DNA from: an uncultured Alphaproteobacteria bacterium
Lineage (GTDB): Bacteria > Pseudomonadota > Alphaproteobacteria > Micavibrionales > Micavibrionaceae
NCBI GenBank assembly: GCA_900696495.1
Contig: CAADGI010000012.1
Coordinates: 124,001 to 188,000 of the forward strand
Direction: 5' to 3'
Length of the DNA: 64,000 bases
Shown: in pieces, positions 1 through 7,798 of the stretch
Position numbering within the stretch: the stretch's first letter is position 1
Layout of the letters: every line of letters starts with the position of its first letter
The notes under the pieces: model-generated
Told to the model about the DNA's origin: nothing
Database searches by the model: none
What the model saw: the letters and a program-made list of their open reading frames with translations, nothing else
Translations under genes and position numbers: made by a program

Positions 1-1280
1 TGAAAGTTCTTATTATCGGCTCCGGCGGCCGTGAGCACGCGTTGGCATGGGCTATTTCGCAATCAAAATATTGCGACGAGCTTTATTGCGCGCCGGGAAA
101 CGCCGGAATCGAGTCGCTGGCCGAGTGCGTTCACATTAACGCCGAGGACATCAACGGCATCGTCAATTTCGTCAAGGAACATAAAATAAATTTCGTCGTC
201 GTCGGGCCGGAGGGGCCACTGGTGGCGGGGCTGGCGGATGCGATACGCGCGCTCAAGATTCCGGTATTCGGCTGCAGCAAGGCGGCGGCGCGGCTTGAAG
301 GCTCGAAGGCTTTCATGAAAGATCTGTGCGCGAAGTACAACATTCCGACGGCGGCGTACGGACGCTTCACCGATTTCGACAAGGCGCGGGATTTCATCAA
401 GAAGAACGGCGCGCCGATTGTCGTTAAAACCGACGGTCTCGCGGCGGGCAAGGGCGTGATTATCGCGCCGACGGAGAAAGAAGCGCTGGAGGCGGCGAAG
501 GATATGCTTTCGGGCAAGTCGTTCGGCATGGCGGGCAAGGAAATCGTGATCGAGCAATTCCTGGAGGGCGAGGAACTCAGCTATTTCGCGCTGGCGGACG
601 GCAAGACGATGCTGCCGCTTTCTTCGGCGCAGGATCACAAGCGCGCCTATGATGACGACCAGGGGCCGAATACCGGCGGCATGGGGGCTTATTCCCCGGC
701 GCATTTGATGACGCCGGAGCTCGAGGAGAAAATCCTGACGCGCCTGATCAAGCCGACGATCGAGGCGATGGCACGCGAGGGTTGCCCGTTCACGGGCGTA
801 TTGTTTGCAGGGATTATGGTGGTGAAGGGCGAGCCGATTTTGCTGGAATATAACGTGCGTTTCGGCGACCCGGAATGCCAGACGCTGATGGCGCGGCTGA
901 AGGGGGATGTGCTGGAAATGCTGCGCGCGGCGGCGGAAGGTCGGCTGCACCAGGTGAGCGACGATATCGCGTGGCTGGCGAAGCCGTCGCTGTGTGTCGT
1001 GATGGCGGCGAAGGGTTATCCGGGTGAATATAAGAAAAACACCGTGATCCGCGGGCTGCAGCATGCGAGTCATGTGCCGGGCGTTTTTGTGTTTCACGCA
1101 GGCACGGCGCGCGGCGCGGGCGGAAAAGTCGTCAGCACGGGGGGGCGCGTGCTCGGCGTGACGGCGCTTGGAAATACAGTGGCCGAGGCGCAGGCGCAGG
1201 CCTACCGCGCGGTCGACAAGATCGACTGGCCGGACGGATTCTGCCGGAGAGATATCGGATTCAGGGCGATCAAGGGTTAG
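1..1280 (+). CDS. purD: Phosphoribosylamine--glycine ligase (GARS), start cut by one base
   Basis: ATP-dependent ligation of glycine to phosphoribosylamine, second step of de novo purine synthesis, cytosolic. The window opens on the TG of an ATG, so only the first base is missing; the protein reads MKVLIIGSGGREHALAW and has 426 residues, the usual PurD length. The N-terminal Rossmann-like GSGGREHA motif, the ATP-grasp segment VVKTDGLAAGKGVI (about residues 139-152) and the metal-binding RFGDPECQ motif are all visible. Its 3' end overlaps the end of the convergent minus-strand gene by 11 bp. The upstream region lies outside the window. Confidence 0.96.
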   Translation, partial: KVLIIGSGGREHALAWAISQSKYCDELYCAPGNAGIESLAECVHINAEDINGIVNFVKEHKINFVVVGPEGPLVAGLADAIRALKIPVFGCSKAAARLEGSKAFMKDLCAKYNIPTAAYGRFTDFDKARDFIKKNGAPIVVKTDGLAAGKGVIIAPTEKEALEAAKDMLSGKSFGMAGKEIVIEQFLEGEELSYFALADGKTMLPLSSAQDHKRAYDDDQGPNTGGMGAYSPAHLMTPELEEKILTRLIKPTIEAMAREGCPFTGVLFAGIMVVKGEPILLEYNVRFGDPECQTLMARLKGDVLEMLRAAAEGRLHQVSDDIAWLAKPSLCVVMAAKGYPGEYKKNTVIRGLQHASHVPGVFVFHAGTARGAGGKVVSTGGRVLGVTALGNTVAEAQAQAYRAVDKIDWPDGFCRRDIGFRAIKG

Positions 1281-1959
1281 GGTCTGCCGGCGCGGGTTCG
1301 GTCCCAGATTCAAGCTTTGATCCTGGTTCAAGTTCACGCTGTGGTTCGATTTCCGGTTCGGTCGATGAAGGAGGAGGGGACTCTACAGGCGCAGGCGCGC
1401 TTTGCCGCTCAATTGTTTCCTGATTCACCGGCGTGTGCGGCTTCTTATCCTCGGGGCAATGGGCGAGAGTAAATATCGCTGTAAGCAGGCCGGCGCCGAT
1501 CAAAAAACTGTTCTTGGCTTTCTTGGCCGCGGTTAAGTGTTGCTTTAATTGTAAATCCAGAAATCTGAGAGCCTGATCCTTGGTCGCCTCGGTGGTCCAG
1601 AAGTGCCGCAAGCGCTTGTTCGACCAAGAGCCCGTGGGATCCCTGTGGCTGCTTTCAACGATCATGTACTGGGTTGCGTTAAGATTGTCCGGATCGAATG
1701 TATAGAGGTTCACGCCCACGAATATTCTTTTCCCGAAATAAGGAATAAGAGTCAACGGACCGTCGTAAAAGTGAATCCTGTAGCCGGTTTTATGTTTGGT
1801 CATGCGAAGGACCGCATGAAGCGGGTTTTTAACAAGAGCGTCCGCGGATGTGTATTGTTTCAGCCTCGGTCCGAATTCCCTGAGAATACGATCGCGGGTT
1901 TCTTTTCTCCCTACGCGATATTTGTCGCTTTCATGGTAATCCGGCATGCATCCTCTCAA
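1270..1959 (-). CDS. Hypothetical protein with one membrane segment and a Pro/Glu-rich tail
   Basis: 229 residues, not recognised as a known family. The first 150 residues are soluble and charged. A hydrophobic stretch around residues 150-166 (FLIGAGLLTAIFTLAHC) is probably a single transmembrane helix. It is followed by a low-complexity tail rich in Pro, Glu and Ser. The topology suggests a membrane-anchored protein with a disordered C-terminus. The gene converges on purD with an 11-bp overlap and appears monocistronic. An in-frame ATG four codons downstream (1947) is an alternative start. No function is proposed. Confidence 0.65.
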   Translation of the reverse strand: MRGCMPDYHESDKYRVGRKETRDRILREFGPRLKQYTSADALVKNPLHAVLRMTKHKTGYRIHFYDGPLTLIPYFGKRIFVGVNLYTFDPDNLNATQYMIVESSHRDPTGSWSNKRLRHFWTTEATKDQALRFLDLQLKQHLTAAKKAKNSFLIGAGLLTAIFTLAHCPEDKKPHTPVNQETIERQSAPAPVESPPPSSTEPEIEPQRELEPGSKLESGTEPAPADPNP

Positions 1960-2038
1960 GCCTCAAAAGGCCAGAAAGTTGTATAGTTTGATATAAAAAA
2001 TGTCAATTTATTTCGTAAAATATAGTAAATGACAAGTT

Positions 2039-2488
2039 TCAGCGCTTGTTTTTGAAATAATCTTTCAAAATCTGGCTGGCCTGGGGGGTGTCGAGATGGC
2101 GGATTTCGGGCCGGTGGTGGCAAGTGGGCTGGTCATAGAATTTGCCGCCGTGGAAGACGCCGCCGCCTTTGGCATCGAGAGCGCCGAAGATGACACGCCG
2201 GATACGGGCGAAGCTGATGGCCGCCGCGCACATCGCGCAGGGCTCGAGGGTTATATAGAGATCGTACTCTGGAATGCGCTGGGCGTTTTCGTCGTTGCAT
2301 ACCTGGCGGATGACAAGGATCTCGGCATGGGCGGTCGGGTCTTTGAGTTCTAAAGTTCTATTGCCGTTCGCAGCGGCGATTTCTCCGGTGGCGATGTCGA
2401 CGAGCACGGCGCCGATGGGCACTTCGTCGCGGGCGGCGGCGCGCCTCGCTTCTTCAAGCGCCATGCTCATATAGTTTTCTTCTGTCAT
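2039..2488 (-). CDS. tadA: tRNA adenosine(34) deaminase / nucleoside deaminase
   Basis: Zinc-dependent deaminase, expected to convert A34 to inosine in tRNA-Arg(ACG). The cytidine-deaminase fold signatures are present: HAE (ligand His and catalytic Glu, in TAHAEILVI) and PCAMC (two Cys ligands). I start the protein at MTEENYMSMALEEARRAA, giving 149 residues, the normal TadA size. A longer frame runs up to 2536, but that part is encoded by a palindromic repeat (2499-2594) and is unlikely to be translated. Related guanine deaminases share the fold, but the MALEEARRA and PIGAVLV context fits TadA best. Confidence 0.9.
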   Translation of the reverse strand: MTEENYMSMALEEARRAAARDEVPIGAVLVDIATGEIAAANGNRTLELKDPTAHAEILVIRQVCNDENAQRIPEYDLYITLEPCAMCAAAISFARIRRVIFGALDAKGGGVFHGGKFYDQPTCHHRPEIRHLDTPQASQILKDYFKNKR

Positions 2489-2498
2489 AAAAATATTT

Positions 2499-2594
2499 AA
2501 ACCACAGAGTTCACTGAGAGCACAAAGAAAAAACACAGAAAAATTATTATTGTTTCTTCATGAAATCTCTGTGTGTTCTGTGTTCTCTGTGGTT
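2499..2594. repeat. Palindromic repeat, AACCACAG family, copy A
   Basis: An imperfect inverted repeat with outer ends AACCACAGAG and CTCTGTGGTT, and inner short CACAGAG/CACAAAG units spaced about 9-11 bases apart. It fills the space between the divergent tadA and pseudouridine synthase genes. Related copies are at 7671-7770 and 8770-8847, and one with different core sequence at 62660-62726. Confidence 0.8.
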
Positions 2595-2604
2595 ATATTT
2601 ATTA

Positions 2605-3339
2605 ATGGATAAGAGAGAAAGAGTAGCAAAGGTGATGGCGCGGGCGGGCCTTTGCTCGCGGCGCGACGCCGAACGCTGGATTCTGGAGGGCCGCGTCAAG
2701 CTCAACGGCGCAGTGCTGAAAACGCCGGCGGTGACGGTGAGTGAAAAAGACGAAATCATTGTTGATGGCAAAGAATTGCAGGCGGCGGAGAAGACACGGC
2801 TGTATTTATACCATAAGCCGGAAGGGCTGGTAACGAGCGCGAAGGACGAGCGTGGGCGCGCGACGGTGTTCGGTTCGCTGCCGCCTGAGATGGGGCGGGT
2901 GGTCAGCGTCGGGCGGCTCGATCTCAACACGGAAGGCTTGCTGTTGCTGACGAATGACGGGGGGTTAGCGCGGCACCTGGAATTGCCGACGACGGGCTGG
3001 CGGCGGCGGTACAAGGCGCGCGTGCATGGACGCGTCGATGAAGGAAAATTGCAGGCGCTGGAGAAGGGGATCACGATCGAGGGGTTTCATTATAAATCGA
3101 TCGAGGCGCGGCTGGAAAAACAGACCGGCACCAATGCGTGGATCGATATCGTACTGACGGAAGGTAAAAACCGCGAGGTGCGAAAGGTGATGGAGGCGCT
3201 GGAGCTGCGCGTCAACCGCCTGATCCGCACTTCGTACGGGCCGTTCAGTCTGGGCGATTTGCCGAAGGGCGCGGTGATCGAAGTGAAGCCGAAGGTGCTG
3301 CAGGAACAGCTCGCGGGATATTTCAAGAGCAAGGGATGA
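2605..3339 (+). CDS. RsuA/RluB-family rRNA pseudouridine synthase
   Basis: Isomerises a specific uridine in ribosomal RNA to pseudouridine. The 244-residue protein has an N-terminal S4 RNA-binding domain (RVAKVMARAGLCSRRDAERWI...GRVKLNG) followed by the synthase domain with the catalytic-Asp motif GRLDLNTEGLLLLTNDG. The start at MDKRERVAKV is chosen because the upstream in-frame 15 codons lie inside a palindromic repeat. The stop overlaps the rsmD start by 4 bp (ATGA), suggesting translational coupling of two rRNA-modification enzymes. RluB is the closest guess, but substrate specificity cannot be read from sequence. Confidence 0.9.
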   Translation: MDKRERVAKVMARAGLCSRRDAERWILEGRVKLNGAVLKTPAVTVSEKDEIIVDGKELQAAEKTRLYLYHKPEGLVTSAKDERGRATVFGSLPPEMGRVVSVGRLDLNTEGLLLLTNDGGLARHLELPTTGWRRRYKARVHGRVDEGKLQALEKGITIEGFHYKSIEARLEKQTGTNAWIDIVLTEGKNREVRKVMEALELRVNRLIRTSYGPFSLGDLPKGAVIEVKPKVLQEQLAGYFKSKG

Positions 3340-3902
3340 GAGTTGTTGGCGGAAAATATGGCAGTCGGATTCTGAAAGCACCGAAGAATGACGCGGTCAG
3401 GCCGACGAGCGACAAGCTGCGCGGCGCGATTTTCAATATATTGCGGAGCCGCGGCGTTCTGGATGGAGCGCTGGCGATGGATTGCTTCTGCGGCACTGGC
3501 GCGCTGGGGATTGAGGCGTTGTCGCAGGGGGCGGACACCTGCGTGTTCGTCGATAATGCCCGCGCGTCGTTCGATCTCGCGAAGGAGAATGCGGCAACGC
3601 TGAAGATCGGCGGTGAGGCGGAATTTATTTTTCGCGATGCGACAAAAATGGGGCCGAGACCGCCGAACGTACCTGCGCGGACGCTTGTTTTTCTCGACCC
3701 GCCTTACCGGAAAAATCTTGCGCCGCAGGCGCTGAACTCTTTGATTCAGGGCGGTTGGCTGGCGGCGGATGCATTCTGCATCATTGAAGTTGAAAAGGAT
3801 TTTATCGCGGCGTTGCCGTCCGGTTACGCCGCGCTGGATGAAAGAATTTACGGCGAGACGAAGCTGATCCTGGCCATCGCGTCGTCGAGCGACCCCGTAT
3901 AA
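3336..3902 (+). CDS. rsmD: 16S rRNA (guanine966-N2)-methyltransferase
   Basis: SAM-dependent methylation of G966 of 16S rRNA in the 30S subunit. Visible motifs are the N-terminal RVVGGKYGSRILKAP with RPTSDKLRGAIFNIL, the SAM-binding DCFCGTGALGIEALS loop and the catalytic DPPY (FLDPPYRKN). The length of 188 residues is typical. The start overlaps the preceding pseudouridine synthase stop by 4 bp. The last 55 bp are also coding on the opposite strand for the end of uppP. Confidence 0.95.
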   Translation: MRVVGGKYGSRILKAPKNDAVRPTSDKLRGAIFNILRSRGVLDGALAMDCFCGTGALGIEALSQGADTCVFVDNARASFDLAKENAATLKIGGEAEFIFRDATKMGPRPPNVPARTLVFLDPPYRKNLAPQALNSLIQGGWLAADAFCIIEVEKDFIAALPSGYAALDERIYGETKLILAIASSSDPV

Positions 3903-4711
3903 ATCAGCGAGAGCAGCAAAAGGCCGAGCGCGATGCGGTAGATCGCGAAAGGCGTGAAGGTCCATGTGCGCAGCCATTTCATCAAAAAGGCGATAGTTGT
4001 CAGCGAAGCGATGAAGGAGAATGCCACGGCCACGGCCGCGTCCAGAGTCATTTCCACGCTGCCCTGGCTGAGCAAATCCAGTGCGCCGATTGCGCCGGCA
4101 GCCGATGTCGCGATGATCGAGAGCAGGAATGAGAAAGGCGCAGCCTCGGGGCGGTTCAGGCCAAGCGCGCGGCCAGCGGTCATGGTAATGCCGGAGCGCG
4201 AGGTGCCGGGAATAAGCGCGAGCGCCTGCGCGCAGCCGATGAGAAGCGCGTCTTTCAGTTTCATGTCCTGAATCGTTTTGCGCACAGGGGCGCGGGCGTC
4301 AACGATCCAGAGCAGGATGCCGTAGAGCAGTGTGCACCAGGCGACGATCTCGACCGAGCGCAGGAAATCGGGCTGGGTTTTGTGCAGCAAAAATCCGGCG
4401 GCGAGGGCGGGGATGGAGGCGACTATCAGATATAAATCGAAGCGCGCGCCGGAATCGGAAATGTTGCCGGTGACAAGTTTCGGCACGCCCGCCAGCATTT
4501 TTAAAACATCTTTTCTGAAATACAGAAGAACCGCCAGGAGCGAGCCAACATGGACGGCGAGGTCGAGGATGAGGTCTTCCTCCCACGCGCCGTCGACCTT
4601 GCCCCCTTCGAGGACGGCATGGGTAAGCAGCAAATGACCGCTGGAGCTGATCGGCAGGAATTCGGTGATGCCCTGGACGAGCGCGAGGATGGCGATGTGA
4701 AGAAGCGGCAT
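3848..4711 (-). CDS. uppP: Undecaprenyl-diphosphatase
   Basis: Integral membrane phosphatase (BacA/UppP) that recycles undecaprenyl pyrophosphate to the monophosphate lipid carrier for peptidoglycan and other envelope polymers. The N-terminal GITEFLPISSSGHLLL motif and the second active-site motif PGTSRSG (about residues 168-174) are clear, with several hydrophobic helices between and after them. The 287 residues are slightly longer than the typical 265-275. The 3' end overlaps rsmD by 55 bp in antisense. In other alphaproteobacteria uppP is often close to fzlA, which is also near here. Confidence 0.95.
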   Translation of the reverse strand: MPLLHIAILALVQGITEFLPISSSGHLLLTHAVLEGGKVDGAWEEDLILDLAVHVGSLLAVLLYFRKDVLKMLAGVPKLVTGNISDSGARFDLYLIVASIPALAAGFLLHKTQPDFLRSVEIVAWCTLLYGILLWIVDARAPVRKTIQDMKLKDALLIGCAQALALIPGTSRSGITMTAGRALGLNRPEAAPFSFLLSIIATSAAGAIGALDLLSQGSVEMTLDAAVAVAFSFIASLTTIAFLMKWLRTWTFTPFAIYRIALGLLLLSLIYTGSLDDAMARISFVSP

Positions 4712-4775
4712 GATGAGCTAACTTATAATTAGGGGGCAACCTTGATTTTTTTACACCATAAAGGAAAATAAATGC

Positions 4776-4985
4776 ATGGTCTATGTCATGGGCGCAACCG
4801 GTTTTGTGATGGGATTTGTCTTCGGGCAGATGCTGCTTTATTTCCTGCTGCGCCACCGCAAGCGCAGCGAGTTGCTGGAGGATAAGAGCCTGTGGTGGCA
4901 ATATGGAATTATAAACTGGGTGTGCGCGGGTATGGGCGCGTATGGCCTGATTGAATTATATAGACTTTATTTCGGTCCTTATTGA
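4776..4985 (+). CDS. Small hypothetical membrane protein
   Basis: 69 residues with two hydrophobic segments (about 3-23 and 44-62) separated by a charged loop RHRKRSELLEDK, consistent with a two-helix inner-membrane protein. An AAGGA ribosome-binding sequence at 4761-4765 lies 10 bases before the ATG. An overlapping ATG at 4772 is in another frame. It is transcribed divergently from uppP and precedes the YceI genes. Family not recognised. Confidence 0.6.
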   Translation: MVYVMGATGFVMGFVFGQMLLYFLLRHRKRSELLEDKSLWWQYGIINWVCAGMGAYGLIELYRLYFGPY

Positions 4986-4990
4986 TCCTG

Positions 4991-5044
4991 CCCCATTGAT
5001 CTTGGATGGGGATGTCCTAATATCTTTTTGAGGTTTCACCCCAT
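4991..5044 (+). promoter_or_regulatory. Two mutually exclusive hairpins before yceI
   Basis: CCCCAT (4991-4996) pairs with ATGGGG (5006-5011). The same ATGGGG could instead pair with CCCCAT (5039-5044), which directly abuts the yceI ribosome-binding site AAGGAG (5046-5051). The first hairpin may be a weak terminator of the 69-residue gene; there is no immediate T run. A regulatory role is only suggested. Confidence 0.3.
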
Positions 5045-5058
5045 AAAGGAGATAAATC

Positions 5059-5652
5059 ATGCGTTTCATTCCCGCCTTGCTCGGTTTTGTGCTTGTTGCC
5101 GGTTTTGCCGTTCCAGCCTCGGCTGAAAAATTCATTCTCGACAAGCCGCATACGCAGATCATCTTCAAGGTGAACCATATGGGGTTCAGCCATTCCTACG
5201 GCAAGTTCACGGATTACAAGGGCGAGATCAATTTCGATGAAACCGACCCGACCAAATCGAATACCGAGGTGACGATCCAGACGGCGAGCCTCGATCTCGA
5301 CGACGACAAATGGAACGAGCATATGAAGAGCAAGGATTTCTTCAATGTCGAACAATTCCCGACCATGACGTTCAAAAGCACCGGTATTGAAAAAACCGGT
5401 GACAAAACGGCGAACATCACGGGCGACCTGACATTGCTCGGCGTCACCAAGCCAGTGACGCTGGCGGTGCAGCAAAACAATATGGGCAAGCACCCGATGA
5501 AGGGCATCAACGCGACAGGATTTTCCGCGAGCGGCAAGATCAAGCGCTCGGACTTCGGCATGACGAATGGCATTCCCATGGTTGGCGACGAAGTCGATAT
5601 CATTATTGAAGTCGAAGCCTACGGCGAGGATAAAAGCGTCGGTAACAATTAA
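5059..5652 (+). CDS. YceI family secreted lipid-binding protein
   Basis: A periplasmic protein of the YceI family, lipocalin-like beta-barrels that bind polyisoprenoid chains. Signal peptide: MRFIPALLGFVLVAGFAVPASA, cleaved before EKFILD. The mature domain has the family hallmarks HTQIIFKVNHMGFSH, EQFPTMTFKST and GDLTLLGVTKPVTL. 197 residues, full length. A strong AAGGAG lies 7 bases before the ATG. The stop is 11 bases before the next gene, which itself ends in another YceI domain, so the two probably form an operon. Confidence 0.92.
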   Translation: MRFIPALLGFVLVAGFAVPASAEKFILDKPHTQIIFKVNHMGFSHSYGKFTDYKGEINFDETDPTKSNTEVTIQTASLDLDDDKWNEHMKSKDFFNVEQFPTMTFKSTGIEKTGDKTANITGDLTLLGVTKPVTLAVQQNNMGKHPMKGINATGFSASGKIKRSDFGMTNGIPMVGDEVDIIIEVEAYGEDKSVGNN

Positions 5653-5663
5653 GGCCTTTGCCC

Positions 5664-6899
5664 GTGCAGCTCAGGAACACGCCGGATCGTTTCGGTTTTA
5701 TCTCGAAATTCTTCCACTGGTCGGTGGGAGTCCTGGTGCTGATCCTGCTGCCGGTCGGGTTTCTGATGACGGGCATGGAATTCAGCCCGTCGAAACTCAC
5801 TCTTTATATGTTGCATAAATCCTTCGGGATTACCGTGCTTGTTCTCGTAATCGGGCGGGCGGCGTGGCGCATTATTTCACCGCGTCCGAAGAAGCTGCCG
5901 ACCCATAAAGAATGGGAAGACAAGCTGGCCAAGGCCGTTCACTTCGCGCTCTATGTCTGTCTTATCCTGATGCCGCTGTCGGGCTGGGTGATGTCGTCGG
6001 CGGGCGGATTTCCGGCGACGTTCTTTGGCTTGTTCCCGTTGCCTGTGCTGATGCAAAAGAACGAGGATGTTTTTGAGATCACGCGGAATGTTCATACCGT
6101 TATTGCCTGGAGCATCCTCGGGTTGCTGGCGTTGCATTTCGCCGGGGCGTTCAAGCATCACCTGATCGACCGCGATGAAACGCTGCAGCGGATGACGAGT
6201 TACAAGGTCACGTGGTGGTGGGGTTTGCTGCTGGCTGCGGCGGCGGGGTTGCTGTGGACGTCGCCTGTCGCTCTCGGGCTCCTGAGCGATAGCGGCAAGG
6301 GCAAGAGCGAGGCCGCGAGCATTGCCGATGATAATTCCGGCAAGGAAGGACGCGATGAAGTTCTCAAGGATCAGTTGAACGACTTGGACAAGGACGCATG
6401 GCAGATCGACATGGGCGCGAGCGCGATCAGGTTCGAGGCATCGCAGTACGGCGAAAAATTCAACGGCGAGTTTAAAAATTTCGGCGGGAAAATACTTTTC
6501 GACCAGTCGAAGCTGGAGGACGCTTATGCCGATATCTGGATCGACATCACCAGCATCCAGACGGGGAGCGCCGACCGCGACGGGCAGGCGAAGTCGGCCG
6601 ACTGGTTCGATACGGCCAAGTTCCCGCGCGCGCAGTTCGTTGCCGATTCATTTTCCAAAACAGGGACGAATCAGTATGTCGCCCACGGCGCGCTGACGAT
6701 CCGCGGGCAGGCGGTGCTGGTGGACCTGCCCTTCACGCTGCAGTTGCGGGAATCGCCCGACGGGCAGGCGGCATTAATGGAGAGCGAAATCACGCTGAAT
6801 CGCCTCGATTTCGGCATCGGGCAGGGGCAGTGGCAGGCGACTGACACCGTCGGCAATACGGTGAAGATCAGCATCACCCTGGTTGCCGATTCGCGCTGA
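5664..6899 (+). CDS. Cytochrome b561 fused to a C-terminal YceI domain
   Basis: The N-terminal half (about residues 1-215) is a bacterial cytochrome b561: DRFGFISKFFHWSVG starts the first of four helices, and conserved His residues in helices 1, 2 (MLHKSFG) and 4 (HTVIAWSILGLLALHFAGAFKHH) would bind two b hemes. The C-terminal half (about 245-411) is a YceI domain exported to the periplasm. The family role is quinol or superoxide-linked electron transfer, and the YceI part may deliver a quinone-like lipid (inference). GTG at 5664 is preferred over TTG at 5658 because AAGG (5651-5654) is then 9 bases away. Confidence 0.85.
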   Translation: MQLRNTPDRFGFISKFFHWSVGVLVLILLPVGFLMTGMEFSPSKLTLYMLHKSFGITVLVLVIGRAAWRIISPRPKKLPTHKEWEDKLAKAVHFALYVCLILMPLSGWVMSSAGGFPATFFGLFPLPVLMQKNEDVFEITRNVHTVIAWSILGLLALHFAGAFKHHLIDRDETLQRMTSYKVTWWWGLLLAAAAGLLWTSPVALGLLSDSGKGKSEAASIADDNSGKEGRDEVLKDQLNDLDKDAWQIDMGASAIRFEASQYGEKFNGEFKNFGGKILFDQSKLEDAYADIWIDITSIQTGSADRDGQAKSADWFDTAKFPRAQFVADSFSKTGTNQYVAHGALTIRGQAVLVDLPFTLQLRESPDGQAALMESEITLNRLDFGIGQGQWQATDTVGNTVKISITLVADSR

Positions 6900-6994
6900 G
6901 TTGCGCTTTTCCGGAAAACACTTTAGGAATCTGAGGCATAACCGTATTTTAGGGACTGTTCATAGAAGAACCGGTCCGTTAAGGTGAAAATGTT

Positions 6995-7663
6995 ATGAGA
7001 ACATTGTTTCATCTGTGGCTTCACCCCTTTTCGCGCAAGGTCAGGGTTGCTCTGACCGAGAAGAAACTCGATTTCGAACTGCAGATCGAAAAGGTCTGGG
7101 AGCGCCGCACGGAATTCCTGGCGCTGAACCCGGCGGGGGATGTGCCTGTATTGATTGAGAAAGACGGGACCACGCTCGCGAACTCGCAGGTCATTTGCGA
7201 ATATCTGGAAGAAGTTTACCCGGAAGTGAATCTGCTCGGCCACGACCCGGTGCAGCGCGCGGAGACGCGCAGGCTGGTGAGCTGGTTCGACGTGAAGTTC
7301 AACCGCGAGGTGACGGACAACCTGATCGGCGAGAAGCTGATGAAGCAGTTCCTGAAAACCGGGGAGCCGCATGCGCCGGCGGTGCGCGCGGGCCACGCGA
7401 ACATTCATTACCATCTCGATTATATTGGTTTCCTGACCGAAAAGCGCAAATGGCTGGCGGGCGATAATTTTTCACTGGCGGATATTGCCGCCGCGGCGCA
7501 TCTGTCGGCCATTGATTACATTGGCGACGTGCCATGGGAAGAGCATGAGGCGGCGCGCGAATGGTACGCGAAGATGAAATCGCGGCCGAGCTTCAAGCCT
7601 TTACTGGATGACAGAATTCCCGGCTTCACGCCCTCGAACCATTATGAGGACGTTGATTTTTAA
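6995..7663 (+). CDS. fzlA: GST-fold protein, probable FtsZ-binding FzlA
   Basis: 222 residues with an N-terminal thioredoxin-like GST domain (LFHLWLHPFSRKVRVALTEK) and a helical C-terminal domain (WLAGDNFSLADIAAAAHLSAIDY). The segment KVWERRTEFLALNPAGDVPVL closely resembles the alphaproteobacterial FzlA family, which lacks GST activity and binds FtsZ at the division site. That uppP and cell-envelope genes lie close by fits the usual FzlA neighbourhood. A plain glutathione S-transferase is the alternative. AAGGTG lies 9 bases before the ATG. Confidence 0.78.
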   Translation: MRTLFHLWLHPFSRKVRVALTEKKLDFELQIEKVWERRTEFLALNPAGDVPVLIEKDGTTLANSQVICEYLEEVYPEVNLLGHDPVQRAETRRLVSWFDVKFNREVTDNLIGEKLMKQFLKTGEPHAPAVRAGHANIHYHLDYIGFLTEKRKWLAGDNFSLADIAAAAHLSAIDYIGDVPWEEHEAAREWYAKMKSRPSFKPLLDDRIPGFTPSNHYEDVDF

Positions 7664-7670
7664 AGTTTTT

Positions 7671-7770
7671 AACCACAGAGCGTACAGAGTTAAAAAGAGA
7701 CCGCAGAGTATTTATTATTTTAAATAAAAAAATCTTCGCGTACTCAATTTTTCTCTGTGAACTTTGTGGT
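7671..7770. repeat. Palindromic repeat, AACCACAG family, copy B
   Basis: Outer ends AACCACAGAG and ACTTTGTGGT flank an AT-rich centre, with internal ACAGAG and GCAGAG units. It sits immediately after the FzlA-like stop and before the epimerase start, and is related to the copies at 2499-2594 and 8770-8847. Confidence 0.75.
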
Positions 7771-7798
7771 GAAAATAAAAAATAAAATTAAGGGTGCG

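Noticed and set aside
63-1337. 424-codon frame antisense to purD
   Set aside because: Arg/His-rich shadow; no start context or domain.
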